Source: Pedobacter mendelii
GTDB lineage: Bacteria; Bacteroidota; Bacteroidia; Sphingobacteriales; Sphingobacteriaceae
Assembly (NCBI RefSeq): GCF_014635725.1
Contig: NZ_BMDJ01000008.1
Span: forward strand, 124,001 to 188,000
DNA length: 64,000 nucleotides
Direction of reading: 5' to 3'
A program made the position numbers and the translations under genes. Positions 26,061-35,324 of the stretch are shown here, one piece after another. Numbering within the stretch: position 1 is the stretch's first letter; each line of letters starts with the position of its first letter. The notes under the pieces were generated by a model, which searched no databases, was not told the DNA's origin, and saw only the letters and a list, made by a program, of their open reading frames with translations.

Positions 26061-28007
26061 ATGACAAACCCATTTCAATTATTGGGGATAAGTGATGACG
26101 TCGTTAATGCCGTAAAGGACCTTGGATTTGAAACTCCAACGCCTATTCAGGAGCAAAGTATTCCTGTACTGTTAGAAGGCACTAATGATTTTGTTGGTTT
26201 GGCCCAAACAGGAACAGGAAAAACAGCCGCATTTGGTTTGCCGCTGTTAGAACTAATCGATTTTAAAGTTAATAAACCACAGGCATTAATTTTATGTCCT
26301 ACACGTGAGTTATGCTTACAAATCACTAACGACCTTAAAAACTTTTCTAAAAACGTTGCTAATGCCCACGTTGTTGCCGTTTACGGTGGCGCGAACATTA
26401 TGCAACAACTACGTGAAATACGCCAAGGCGTACAAATCGTAGTGGCCACGCCCGGCCGTATGTTGGATATCATTGGCCGTAAAGCCATTGATTTCTCTTC
26501 TGTTAAATATGTTGTGCTTGATGAAGCTGACGAAATGTTAAATATGGGTTTCCAGGATGACATTAACGACATTTTATCGACTACTCCTGATGACAAAAAA
26601 ACCTGGTTATTCTCGGCCACAATGCCTGCAGAAGTTCGCCGTATAGCTAAAAACTATATGGATAACCCTGTAGAATTAACTATGGGTACAAAGAACACTG
26701 GTAACGTAAACATCGAACACGAATATTATATTGTTCGTGCCCGTGATAAATACGCGGCTTTAAAACGTATTGTAGATTTTAACCCTGAAATTTTTGCAGT
26801 AGTATTTTGTAAAACCAAATTGGATACACAAGATGTTGCCGAGCATTTAATTAAAGATGGTTATAATGCAGATGCTTTACACGGCGATTTATCGCAACAA
26901 CAACGTGATAAAGTAATGCAACGTTTCCGTGAGCGTAATATGCAATTGTTAATTGCTACAGATGTTGCTGCTCGTGGCATCGATGTTAGTGGTGTTACTC
27001 ACGTTATCAACTACTCATTACCCGATGAAATTGAAAGTTATACCCACCGTTCTGGTCGTACTGGTCGGGCTGGTAAAACAGGTATTTCAATTTGTATCAT
27101 CAACTCTAAAGAAGTCGGAAAAATCCGTCAGTTGGAACGTATTATTGGTAAACAATTTACCAAAGCAGAATTACCTACAGGATTTGATGTTTGCGAAAAA
27201 CAATTGTTCTCATTAGTACATAAAGTACATAATGTAGAAGTTAATGTAGAGCAAATTGATCAATACATTCCTCGTATAATGGATGAATTTAAAGATTTAT
27301 CTAAAGAGGATGTAATTAAACGTTTTGCATCATTAGAATTTAACCGTTTCTTAGATTATTATTCTAAAGCACCTGATTTAAATGCAGCTGTTGGCGATGA
27401 CCGTGGAGAAAGAGGTGAACGTAGCGATAGAGCAGGGCGTGGACGTGGTAGCGAAGGCTACACTCGTTTATTTATCAACTTAGGTTCGGTAGATGAGTTT
27501 ACCCGTGGCGATATGTTGTCTTTTATCTGTAACAATGGTAAAATAGCTGGCAAAAGCGTTGGAAAAATTGATTTAAAAGGTGTTTTCTCTTTCTTTGAAG
27601 TTGAAGACGCAGTTGCTGATACGGTATTTGAAGGATTTAAATCTGTTGAATTTAAAGGTCGCCAGGTTCGCATTGAAAAGAGCGGAGATGGTGGTCGTGG
27701 TGAAGGCGCAGGCGAAAGACGCGGTGGCGGTGAAAGACGTAGCGGTGGATTTGGCGGAGAACGCAGAAGCGGCGGTGGCGGTGGTTACCGTGGCGGTAGC
27801 GGCGGCGGAGACAGAAGAAGTTCTGGCGGTAGCGGACGCAGAGAAGGCGGAAGTCGTGAAGGCGGAAATAGCGGTGGCGGTTTTAGAGATTTCTCTGGCC
27901 GTAGTCGTGAAGATAAAGGTGGAAACACTGGTGGTAGCCCACGTAGAGAAGGTGGAAGTCGTGAAGGCGGAAACCGTGAAGGTGGCGACCGTAAAAAGAA
28001 ATGGTAA
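26061..28007 (+). CDS. DEAD-box RNA helicase with DbpA-type domain and Gly/Arg tail
   Basis: A 648-residue ATP-dependent RNA helicase of the DeaD/CsdA kind, used in ribosome assembly and RNA unwinding. The core shows the Q motif (LGFETPTPIQEQSIP, 21-35), motif I AQTGTGKT (48-55), PTRELCLQI, DEAD, SAT in FSATMPAE, and HRSGRTGRAGKTG. Around 465-545 is a DbpA-type RNA-binding domain (YTRLFINLGSVDEFTRGDML). The last 100 residues are almost only Gly, Arg, Ser and Glu (GERRGGGERRSGGFGGERRS and similar), an RGG-like tail for loose RNA binding. Transcription ends at a hairpin just after the stop. Confidence 0.94.
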   Translation: MTNPFQLLGISDDVVNAVKDLGFETPTPIQEQSIPVLLEGTNDFVGLAQTGTGKTAAFGLPLLELIDFKVNKPQALILCPTRELCLQITNDLKNFSKNVANAHVVAVYGGANIMQQLREIRQGVQIVVATPGRMLDIIGRKAIDFSSVKYVVLDEADEMLNMGFQDDINDILSTTPDDKKTWLFSATMPAEVRRIAKNYMDNPVELTMGTKNTGNVNIEHEYYIVRARDKYAALKRIVDFNPEIFAVVFCKTKLDTQDVAEHLIKDGYNADALHGDLSQQQRDKVMQRFRERNMQLLIATDVAARGIDVSGVTHVINYSLPDEIESYTHRSGRTGRAGKTGISICIINSKEVGKIRQLERIIGKQFTKAELPTGFDVCEKQLFSLVHKVHNVEVNVEQIDQYIPRIMDEFKDLSKEDVIKRFASLEFNRFLDYYSKAPDLNAAVGDDRGERGERSDRAGRGRGSEGYTRLFINLGSVDEFTRGDMLSFICNNGKIAGKSVGKIDLKGVFSFFEVEDAVADTVFEGFKSVEFKGRQVRIEKSGDGGRGEGAGERRGGGERRSGGFGGERRSGGGGGYRGGSGGGDRRSSGGSGRREGGSREGGNSGGGFRDFSGRSREDKGGNTGGSPRREGGSREGGNREGGDRKKKW

Positions 28008-28029
28008 ATCACTAAACCAAATATTTTAC

Positions 28030-28063
28030 AGCCGGTTTCGTTTATTCGAAGCCGGCTTTTTTG
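28030..28063 (+). terminator. Terminator of the helicase gene
   Basis: An 11-bp stem with one G-T pair (28030-28040 with 28047-28057) closes the loop TTTATT and is followed by a run of T. Confidence 0.87.
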
Positions 28064-28270
28064 TTTGAAATTTTTAAGGTAATATAATTACCAGTTTTAA
28101 ATCAAAGGCAAAATAATTTTAAACCACAAATAGATACTGATACAAATCTAAATAACGAGCACATGCAAATTCCGTTATTTCTATGCTTTCTTGGCAAAAA
28201 ATTATTTAACAATTGTAAAATAGTCATTCGCCTTTATGATTATCCCTAAATTGCACTACTTTCGCTAATT

Positions 28271-29857
28271 ATGCAGGCAAAATATATCTCCTATCAAGAA
28301 ACTAGTTCCTTTTCAAAACTGGTTTTAGATTATATTAATAACAAAGAAGAGCTTAAAGCTTTCTACAGTTATCGCCCTGATATGGATGGTTTGGCTAAAG
28401 CAATCGAAAACCGTAATTTTTTAGGTGATCGTAATACTTTGGTGGAGGTTTTAAAAAGCCAATACCAACATTTAACGCCCAATAAATCGGTTACCAAAAA
28501 CATAGAACTTTTAGGCTCAAGCAACACTTTTACGGTTACAACCGGCCATCAACTAAATCTTTTTACTGGCCCGCTCTACTTTATTTATAAAATTGTAACC
28601 GCCATAAATTTGGCCATCGAATTAAAAATGGCTCATCCTGATAAAAACTTCATTCCTATTTATTGGATGGCTACTGAAGACCATGATTTTGATGAAATTA
28701 ACCATGTGAGTGTTGATGAGAAAAACATCAGCTGGATTCAGAATACAAATGGTGCAACAGGTAGATTAAGTACTAAAACCGTTGCAGCAGCAGTTTTGGC
28801 GTACCAAGGTTATTTAGGCATATCTAAAAACGGTAAACGCATTTCAAGATTGGTTCAGGAAGCTTATCTACAACATGACAATTTAGCCGATGCAACCCGG
28901 TTTTTAGTGAATAATCTTTTCGAAAAGTATGGATTAGTTATCGTTAATGCTGATGATGCATCTTTAAAAAAGCTTTTTAAAAATATTATTTCTGCTGATG
29001 TTACACAACACAACAGTTCAAAAAACATTGAGGAAAGTTCAAAAAATTTAGAGTCGTTGGGTTACAAAACGCAGGTTAATGGAAGGGATATAAACTTCTT
29101 TTACCTGAAAGATAATTTACGGGAACGCCTGATTTTTGAAAACGGAAAATACCTGGTTAACCATACCGAAATAAGTTTTACAGAAGAAGAGCTTAAAGCA
29201 GAAATTAATGCGCATCCGGAACGGTTTAGCCCGAATGTAGTGATGCGCCCAATGTATCAGGAGGTTATTTTACCAAACATTGCTTACATTGGTGGCGGTG
29301 CCGAGGTTGCTTACTGGATGCAGTTAAAAGCGAATTTCGACTATTATAAAGTCGATTTCCCTGTTTTGTTACTTCGTAATTCGGCCTTATTGATTGATAA
29401 ACGAAGTGCTGAAAACCTGTACAATTTAGGTTTCGCACTGGAAGATGTTTTTCTGCCTGTTGAAGAGTTAAAAAACATCTGGGTTAGGCGTAATTCTACG
29501 GCTCAATTGATTTTGGCAGATGAAACCAGAGCGATTAACAGCATTTTCGATCAGATAAAGCTGAATGCCTATAAGATTGATAAAACACTTTCCGTTTCAA
29601 CAGACACTGCAAAACAGAAAACAAATCACCTTTTGGCTAATCTGGAAAAGAAATTATTCAGGGCTGAAAAACGCAAACACGAAACAGCTTTAATTCAAAT
29701 CGAAAATGTAAAAAAAAGGCTTTTCCCAAGTGGTACTTTGCAGGAAAGAATTTTAAACATTGCGCCGATGTACGTAAACTACGGTGAGGATTTTCTTTCT
29801 TCGTGCATAGAAAATTTTGAACCTTTGGGTGGTGATTTTACTTTATTGTTACCGTAA
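28271..29857 (+). CDS. bshC: Bacillithiol synthase, cysteine-adding enzyme
   Basis: A 528-residue BshC, which joins cysteine to glucosaminyl-malate in the last step of bacillithiol synthesis in the cytoplasm. Recognised by TTGHQLNLFTGPLYFIYKI (HxGH-like region), YWMATEDHDFDEINH, and YIGGGAEVAYWMQLK in the second half, together with a C-terminal coiled region (LLANLEKKLFRAEKRKHETAL). Length fits the family. It implies that this organism uses bacillithiol as a low-molecular-weight thiol; bshA and bshB are not in the window. It is followed by an Ldh-family gene on the same strand. Confidence 0.92.
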   Translation: MQAKYISYQETSSFSKLVLDYINNKEELKAFYSYRPDMDGLAKAIENRNFLGDRNTLVEVLKSQYQHLTPNKSVTKNIELLGSSNTFTVTTGHQLNLFTGPLYFIYKIVTAINLAIELKMAHPDKNFIPIYWMATEDHDFDEINHVSVDEKNISWIQNTNGATGRLSTKTVAAAVLAYQGYLGISKNGKRISRLVQEAYLQHDNLADATRFLVNNLFEKYGLVIVNADDASLKKLFKNIISADVTQHNSSKNIEESSKNLESLGYKTQVNGRDINFFYLKDNLRERLIFENGKYLVNHTEISFTEEELKAEINAHPERFSPNVVMRPMYQEVILPNIAYIGGGAEVAYWMQLKANFDYYKVDFPVLLLRNSALLIDKRSAENLYNLGFALEDVFLPVEELKNIWVRRNSTAQLILADETRAINSIFDQIKLNAYKIDKTLSVSTDTAKQKTNHLLANLEKKLFRAEKRKHETALIQIENVKKRLFPSGTLQERILNIAPMYVNYGEDFLSSCIENFEPLGGDFTLLLP

Positions 29858-29913
29858 AAAAGACTAAAGCAGAAAGCTAAAAGACCAAAGTGGAAAAGAC
29901 AATAAAACTGTCT

Positions 29914-29957
29914 TGATACTTGCTACTTAATACTTGATACTTGATACTTGATACTAA
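29914..29957. repeat. TACTTGA 7-bp tandem repeat
   Basis: TACTTGA is repeated at least three times in direct succession at the right side, with related units to the left (CTTGATACTTGCTACTTAAT). It lies directly before the start codon of the Ldh-family gene. Confidence 0.75.
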
Positions 29958-29959
29958 AA

Positions 29960-31045
29960 ATGAACTTTATAACTTTTACCGAGGCTAAGCTCAGAACATT
30001 TACCCATAGTGTCTTTAAAAAAATGGGCTGTTCAAATGAAGATGCTACATTAGCAACTGATGTTTTAATATGCTCCGACTTACGTGGAATTGATTCGCAC
30101 GGCGTTGCCCGCTTAAGTGGTTATGTTCGCCTTTGGGAAAAGAAAAGAATTAATGCCACGCCAGATATTAAAATTATATATGAAACGCCAACCACAGCAA
30201 CGGTTGATGGTGATGCTGGCCTGGGTTTAGTTGTGGCGCCTTTCGCTATGAAAATTGCAATAGAAAAAGCCGAAAAATATGGCAGCGGCTGGGTTTCTGT
30301 AAAAAATTCCAATCATTTTGGTATTGCAGGCTATCATGCCTTAATGGCTGTTGAAAAAGATATGATTGGCATCAGTATGACGAATGCAAGTCCGCTGGTG
30401 GCGCCAACCTATTCAAGTGAAAGATTGCTTGGAACCAATCCAATGTGCTATGCATTTCCTGCCGGAAAATATCCTCCGGTAATTGTAGATATGGCAACCG
30501 CAGCAGCTGCAAATGGAAAATTAGAAATTGCACAAAGAGCAAACAAAAGCATTCCTGATGGGTGGGTTCAGGATAAAAATGGCAAAAATTCTACCGAACC
30601 GAATGAATTAAAAAGTGGCGGTTCACTTTTACCATTAGGAAGTGATAAAGACCACGGAAGCCACAAAGGTTATGGCTTGAGCGCAACAGTAGATATTTTA
30701 TCAGCGGTGCTTTCTGGTGCAAATTATGGCCCCTGGGTTCCACCTTTTGTAGCTTTCTTAGAACCTTCTGCAAATCCGGTGGGAGAAGGTTTAGGCCATT
30801 TTTTAGGTGCTATGCGAGTTGATGGTTTCCGTCCGGCTGATGATTTTAAAAATCATTTAGATAATTGGATTGAAAGATTTAAAAGCGCCGAAACAATCGA
30901 CCCTGATAAAAAAGTAATTATTCCGGGTGAGCCAGAACATGAGTTTGAACAGGAAAGAAAAATTAGTGGTATTCCGATTATCGATGTTGTGGTTAAAGAT
31001 TTAAATGAACTGGCTGAAAAGCTAGGAATTGAAGGGTTGAAATGA
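29960..31045 (+). CDS. Ldh-family (malate/L-lactate/ureidoglycolate) dehydrogenase
   Basis: A 361-residue NAD(P)-dependent oxidoreductase of the Ldh_2 family. Family marks are DLRGIDSHGVARLSGYV, the NSNHFGIAGYHALMA segment, NPMCYAFPAG and KDHGSHKGYGLSATVDILS. Members oxidise or reduce 2-hydroxy acids, so malate, lactate or sulfolactate are candidates; the exact substrate cannot be read from the sequence. The ATG at 29960 is chosen over a TTG four codons upstream that lies inside the TACTTGA repeat. It converges on the GH3 gene. Confidence 0.88.
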   Translation: MNFITFTEAKLRTFTHSVFKKMGCSNEDATLATDVLICSDLRGIDSHGVARLSGYVRLWEKKRINATPDIKIIYETPTTATVDGDAGLGLVVAPFAMKIAIEKAEKYGSGWVSVKNSNHFGIAGYHALMAVEKDMIGISMTNASPLVAPTYSSERLLGTNPMCYAFPAGKYPPVIVDMATAAAANGKLEIAQRANKSIPDGWVQDKNGKNSTEPNELKSGGSLLPLGSDKDHGSHKGYGLSATVDILSAVLSGANYGPWVPPFVAFLEPSANPVGEGLGHFLGAMRVDGFRPADDFKNHLDNWIERFKSAETIDPDKKVIIPGEPEHEFEQERKISGIPIIDVVVKDLNELAEKLGIEGLK

Positions 31046-31050
31046 CCAGA

Positions 31051-31099
31051 AGATTTACGAAGTTCCAATTACAGGCAACCATAAAAACTTCGTAAATCT
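31051..31099. terminator. Convergent inverted repeat, likely terminator
   Basis: AGATTTACGAAGTT (31051-31064) and its exact complement (31086-31099) form a 14-bp stem with a 21-base loop. It lies between the convergent Ldh-family and GH3 genes, 5 and 10 bases from their stops. Confidence 0.6.
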
Positions 31100-31109
31100 G
31101 CTATCGACC

Positions 31110-33797
31110 TTAATTTTCAACAGTTAATATTTCTTTAAGTTGTAGTTCTTTACTTGATGAACCAACCATAATTCTGAAATCTCCCGGCTCTATAACCCAT
31201 TTCAATTCTTTGTTCAGCATTTGGAAAGCTTCGGGTTTTATTTCGAACACAACTTCTTTTTCCTCTCCGGCTTTTAAATGAACACGCTTAAAATTCTTAA
31301 GGGCCAAAACAGGTTGTGAAACGCTGGCCAATACATCACGAATATAAAGTTGTACAACTTCATCTCCATCATACTTTCCTTCGTTTTTCAATTTAAAACT
31401 AATGGAAGCTGTTTCGCCGATTTTAATTTTACTTTTTTGCAGTTTTAAATCTGAGTACTTGAATTTAGTATAACTCAAACCATAGCCAAACGGAAATAAA
31501 GGTTCATCACTTAAGTTATTGTAATCATCGCCTCGCCCTGTTGATTTATGATTGTAAACCAATGGCAATTGCGCTTCGTGAACCGGATAGGTAATGGGTA
31601 ATCTACCAGCCGGGTTGTAATCGCCAAACAGCATTTCCGCTACTGCATTACCACCCTCCTCACCGGGATACCAAACATTCAAAATGGCACCAACATCATC
31701 TACCCAACTTTGCATGTTTATGGCACTCCCACCAACCAATAAAACGACTACAGGTTTACCGGTTTTAACCATTTCCTTTATCAGTAGCTCTTGGTTTCCT
31801 GGTAAATTAAGCATCGCTCTGTCTAAAAATTCACCTTCTTTTATGCCTGCAATCATTACGATCACATCTGCTGTTTTAGCAAAGTCTTTTGCTTTTTGCA
31901 GTTCTTCTGCAGCACGATTTTCTATGCCAAAATTCCAAATCAGTTTGATGTGCGCATTGCCTTTAGGTTCTTTAAATTCAACTTTAACAGGATAACTTTT
32001 ATCGGCTTCGAAATTAAAATCAACCAAACGTGTATGGTAAGAGCTTTTTTCCCACTGGTCGATAATAAGTTTATCATTAATAAATAAGCGATAACCATCA
32101 TTACCTTCCAGGCCAATTTTGTAAGTACCAGATTTTGGAGCCTTAACCTCGCCTTGCCATCTTATGGAGTAATTATCATTTTTTATTTTTTCATTTGGCG
32201 GATAAAGTGTCCACATAAAATCCAATCGTTTATCAACTCTACTCATCGCAGGAGTTCCAGATAAATCTATGGTACTGAAATAATCTGCCGCTAATCCGCC
32301 TCCATATTTTGAAGACAGGTATATAGAATCAATAACAGTGTAGTTTACATCAGTACGATGGCTACCTTTTGTATAATTAACCACTGAAGCACTACCAGCT
32401 CTTTTTTTAATGCCTTCCAAAATACTAACCGTTCCTTTACCTGTACCACTATACCCACCTAAACGCGCTTCAGTTGCATCTTCACCTAACACTAAAATAT
32501 TTTTTACACCCTTTAATGGAAGCGTATTCTGTTTATTTTTAAGAAGTACGAATGATTCTAAGGCCGCTTTCTTAGCCAACTTTTTATTTGAAAAATCAGT
32601 TAATGATTTTTTTGCTTCAGCTTCAGAAACGTATGGATTTTCAAATAAACCCAATTCAAATTTTGCCCTTAAAACCCTTGATACCGCATCATCAATTCTG
32701 GCTTGAGGAATACTGCCATCTAAAAACGCCGGTCTAAAAAGTTTGTAATGATCGTATTTAACCTGGAAAATCACATCGAGTCCGCCATTCATCGCCTGAA
32801 CGGTGGATTCATGATAATTAGCAGCTGTATAATGCAAAACATTTGCGCCACCAACTGCACCGGCATCAGATATTACGAAACCTTTAAAACCCCAGTCATT
32901 TTTTAAAACCTGTGTTAAAAGCCAATGATTTGATGTCGCAGGTGTTCCATCTACACTATTGTAAGACGTCATAACCGAACGAATACCGATTTTTTTTACC
33001 GCTTCTTTAAATGCAGGAAAATGAATTTCTTCTAAAAAGCGAACATTTTTTTCAATCGGATAACTGTCTCTTCCACCATCTCCTACGTTAGCAATGAGGT
33101 GTTTCGGCGTTACCACAATATTTTCTTTTTCGATGGCATTCATAAAAGCCAATCCCATTACCGTAGTAAGATAAGGGTCTTCACCATAGGTCTCTTCAAC
33201 CCTCCCCCAACGCACGTCATCGGCCATATTAATTACCGGTGCCAATACATCTCTAATTCCTCTGATTTTTGCTTCTTTGGCTATCGACTTTCCAATCTGG
33301 GCGAGCATTAAGGTATCGAAAGTTGCCGCAAGTCCTATTGACTGCGGGAAGGCTGTTGCACCTTGCCTCACCAAACCATGCAGCGCTTCATCAAAAACCA
33401 TCATTGGTATCCCAAGTCGGGTATTGTTAACAAAGTAGCTTTGTAACTGATTTACTTTCTTGGCAAGCGTTAATGCATTTTCTGTTGTATTGTAACTCAG
33501 CATCTGTTGCGCATCGCCCGCCCCGCCCGACTGGGCACTAATTTGTAAACCAAAAATGCCGTTTTTATAATTTCCGTTATTGATTCCATCCACATCGCCG
33601 GGAACCATAAATAATTGCCAGAATTTTTCTTCCGGTGTCATTCTTGATAGTAAATCATTTACCCTATCATCAATATTTAGTTTTGCATTTTTATAGGCTG
33701 GTTGTAATGAATTTTTGCCGCTATTGCTTTGTGCATGCAGACTATAGCTTATTGCCATTACTAAAATAAGGGCAATTAAAATTTTTCTAAAAATCAT
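31110..33797 (-). CDS. GH3 glycosidase with PA14 domain
   Basis: An 895-residue exported glycoside hydrolase family 3 enzyme (signal peptide about 1-22, ending LHA-Q). The N-terminal barrel has the nucleophile Asp311 in GFVISDAGAVGG, where many beta-glucosidases have SDW. The second domain carries the candidate acid/base Glu656 in KEGEFLDRAMLNLPG. A PA14 domain (about 500-625: SGTYKIGLEGNDGYRLFIND) is inserted in it and may bind sugars. The C-terminus is a fibronectin-III-like domain. Likely activity is exo-beta-glucosidase or beta-xylosidase. It is the last gene of the PUL, 24 bases after the GH29 gene. Confidence 0.9.
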   Translation of the reverse strand: MIFRKILIALILVMAISYSLHAQSNSGKNSLQPAYKNAKLNIDDRVNDLLSRMTPEEKFWQLFMVPGDVDGINNGNYKNGIFGLQISAQSGGAGDAQQMLSYNTTENALTLAKKVNQLQSYFVNNTRLGIPMMVFDEALHGLVRQGATAFPQSIGLAATFDTLMLAQIGKSIAKEAKIRGIRDVLAPVINMADDVRWGRVEETYGEDPYLTTVMGLAFMNAIEKENIVVTPKHLIANVGDGGRDSYPIEKNVRFLEEIHFPAFKEAVKKIGIRSVMTSYNSVDGTPATSNHWLLTQVLKNDWGFKGFVISDAGAVGGANVLHYTAANYHESTVQAMNGGLDVIFQVKYDHYKLFRPAFLDGSIPQARIDDAVSRVLRAKFELGLFENPYVSEAEAKKSLTDFSNKKLAKKAALESFVLLKNKQNTLPLKGVKNILVLGEDATEARLGGYSGTGKGTVSILEGIKKRAGSASVVNYTKGSHRTDVNYTVIDSIYLSSKYGGGLAADYFSTIDLSGTPAMSRVDKRLDFMWTLYPPNEKIKNDNYSIRWQGEVKAPKSGTYKIGLEGNDGYRLFINDKLIIDQWEKSSYHTRLVDFNFEADKSYPVKVEFKEPKGNAHIKLIWNFGIENRAAEELQKAKDFAKTADVIVMIAGIKEGEFLDRAMLNLPGNQELLIKEMVKTGKPVVVLLVGGSAINMQSWVDDVGAILNVWYPGEEGGNAVAEMLFGDYNPAGRLPITYPVHEAQLPLVYNHKSTGRGDDYNNLSDEPLFPFGYGLSYTKFKYSDLKLQKSKIKIGETASISFKLKNEGKYDGDEVVQLYIRDVLASVSQPVLALKNFKRVHLKAGEEKEVVFEIKPEAFQMLNKELKWVIEPGDFRIMVGSSSKELQLKEILTVEN

Positions 33798-33821
33798 TTC
33801 GGAATGATAAAATTATGCTGA

Positions 33822-35246
33822 TTAACCTTGAGGCGTAAATTCGAATGCCAGTGCCGGTTGATTAACACTGCCTTTTAATTGTAATGTGGTTTTGCCGTTA
33901 ACATTTTTCCATTTAACTTTTTCTCCTGTTGAAATTAAAATTACATCAGTTCCTTTTTTTGGAGAATTTCCCATCCAGCTGATTGCATTAGGCGATTTTT
34001 CAACAGATTTTACGCAATAAATGGCATAAAGCTTTTTTCCATCCTTACTTTGCGTAAACCAGGTTTGGTTGCTGTTGTAATTTTTAGTGATTCGAGTGTT
34101 GTAAATCGCTTTCCCGTTAACAGAAGTCCATTTACCTATATCGTTCAATTTAGTAATCACTTCTTCAGGGAAAGTACCATCTGGTTTCGGCCCAACACCT
34201 AAAAGCAAGCTTCCGCCTTTTGCTACAATTTCTGCTAATTTATGAATCACTTCAGCAGCGGGTTTGTAATTATCATTAGGAACAAAGCCCCAGGCACCAC
34301 CTAAAGTCATGCAGCTTTCCCAGGGATAATCCAATTGTGTTTCAGGGATTTTCTGCTCTGGAGTTTGATAATTTTCGTATGGACCATGAACGGTTCTATC
34401 CACAATGATTAATCCGGGCTGTGCCTTTCTTGCCATTGTTGCAATTTTTGGCATGTCAATATCCTGGCTCCATTTTGGAATGTTTGCACCCCAAGATAAA
34501 ACCTCGGCATTAACGGTTTCTAATGGACGAACCCATCCACCATCTAACCATAAAATATCTACGCTGCCGTAGTTGTGCATCAATTCTCCAATTTGATTGT
34601 AGGTGAAATCTTTGAATTTATTCCACCTCCATGGATATTTTCTGATGTCGTAATTGTTATTGCGATCTGCAGTAGCGTATTTTTGCCACCAATAATATTG
34701 CGAATGCCAATCGGGTTTAGAAAAATATGCACCAATCATAAACCCTTCTTTCCTAAAAGCATCGAAAACATATTTAGCTACATCGGCTTTCTCGTTATTG
34801 GCAAAGGGACCTTTTGCGATACTAAAATCAGACTCTTTAGTATCGAACATGGCAAAACCATCGTGGTGTTTGGTCGTAAAAACCAAATATTTCATCCCGG
34901 CACTTTTACCTGCTTTTGCCCATTGCTCTGGGTTGAACTTTGTTGGGTTAAACTGCTTACTAAAATCCCAATACCATTTTTTATAATCGTCATAAGAAAT
35001 TGTGGTATCTCTTTCTATCCAATCTTCAGAACAAATAGACCATGATTCTATAATCCCTGGGACAGCATATAATCCCCAATGGATAATCATACCGAACTTT
35101 TTATCCTGCCAGTTATCTAATTTTTGTTTAACAAGTGGGTCGGTTGGTGCCTCATAATGAGTTGATTGAGGCATAATATCATTCTGCTGAGCAAAAGAAT
35201 GAGTTACGAAACAAATTAATGTTATAAAAAGAATTCTTATTTTCAT
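33822..35246 (-). CDS. GH29 alpha-L-fucosidase
   Basis: A 474-residue exported enzyme (signal peptide 1-19, ending HSFA-Q) that removes terminal alpha-L-fucose. The GH29 barrel shows FGMIIHWGLYAVPGI, the substrate His pair in TKHHDGFAMF (126-135), SKPDWHSQYYW, and the nucleophile Asp235 in DILWLDGGW. A beta-sandwich domain fills the C-terminus. Length fits the family. It is placed after susD, separated from it by a perfect hairpin terminator, and before GH3. Confidence 0.93.
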   Translation of the reverse strand: MKIRILFITLICFVTHSFAQQNDIMPQSTHYEAPTDPLVKQKLDNWQDKKFGMIIHWGLYAVPGIIESWSICSEDWIERDTTISYDDYKKWYWDFSKQFNPTKFNPEQWAKAGKSAGMKYLVFTTKHHDGFAMFDTKESDFSIAKGPFANNEKADVAKYVFDAFRKEGFMIGAYFSKPDWHSQYYWWQKYATADRNNNYDIRKYPWRWNKFKDFTYNQIGELMHNYGSVDILWLDGGWVRPLETVNAEVLSWGANIPKWSQDIDMPKIATMARKAQPGLIIVDRTVHGPYENYQTPEQKIPETQLDYPWESCMTLGGAWGFVPNDNYKPAAEVIHKLAEIVAKGGSLLLGVGPKPDGTFPEEVITKLNDIGKWTSVNGKAIYNTRITKNYNSNQTWFTQSKDGKKLYAIYCVKSVEKSPNAISWMGNSPKKGTDVILISTGEKVKWKNVNGKTTLQLKGSVNQPALAFEFTPQG

Positions 35247-35265
35247 TAAATAAAAAGATTAAAAA

Positions 35266-35296
35266 ACGCCTTGTAAATTTGAAATTTACAAGGCGT
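35266..35296 (-). terminator. Internal PUL terminator after susD
   Basis: A perfect 31-base palindrome: 15-bp arms (ACGCCTTGTAAATTT at 35266-35280 with its complement at 35282-35296) around one central base. On the minus strand TTTTTT follows directly. It lies 28 bases after the susD stop and 19 bases before the GH29 start, so it can end or weaken transcription between them. Confidence 0.85.
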
Positions 35297-35324
35297 AATG
35301 TGGATTATTTCAGAAAGATAAAGA

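Noticed and set aside
27580..28068. Long open frames in other frames over the helicase tail
   Set aside because: They are a by-product of the Gly/Arg-rich codon repeats; products are low-complexity Val/Ala or Pro/Leu strings.
34575..35045. 156-codon open frame opposite the GH29 gene
   Set aside because: It is fully antisense to conserved GH29 sequence and shows no family pattern.
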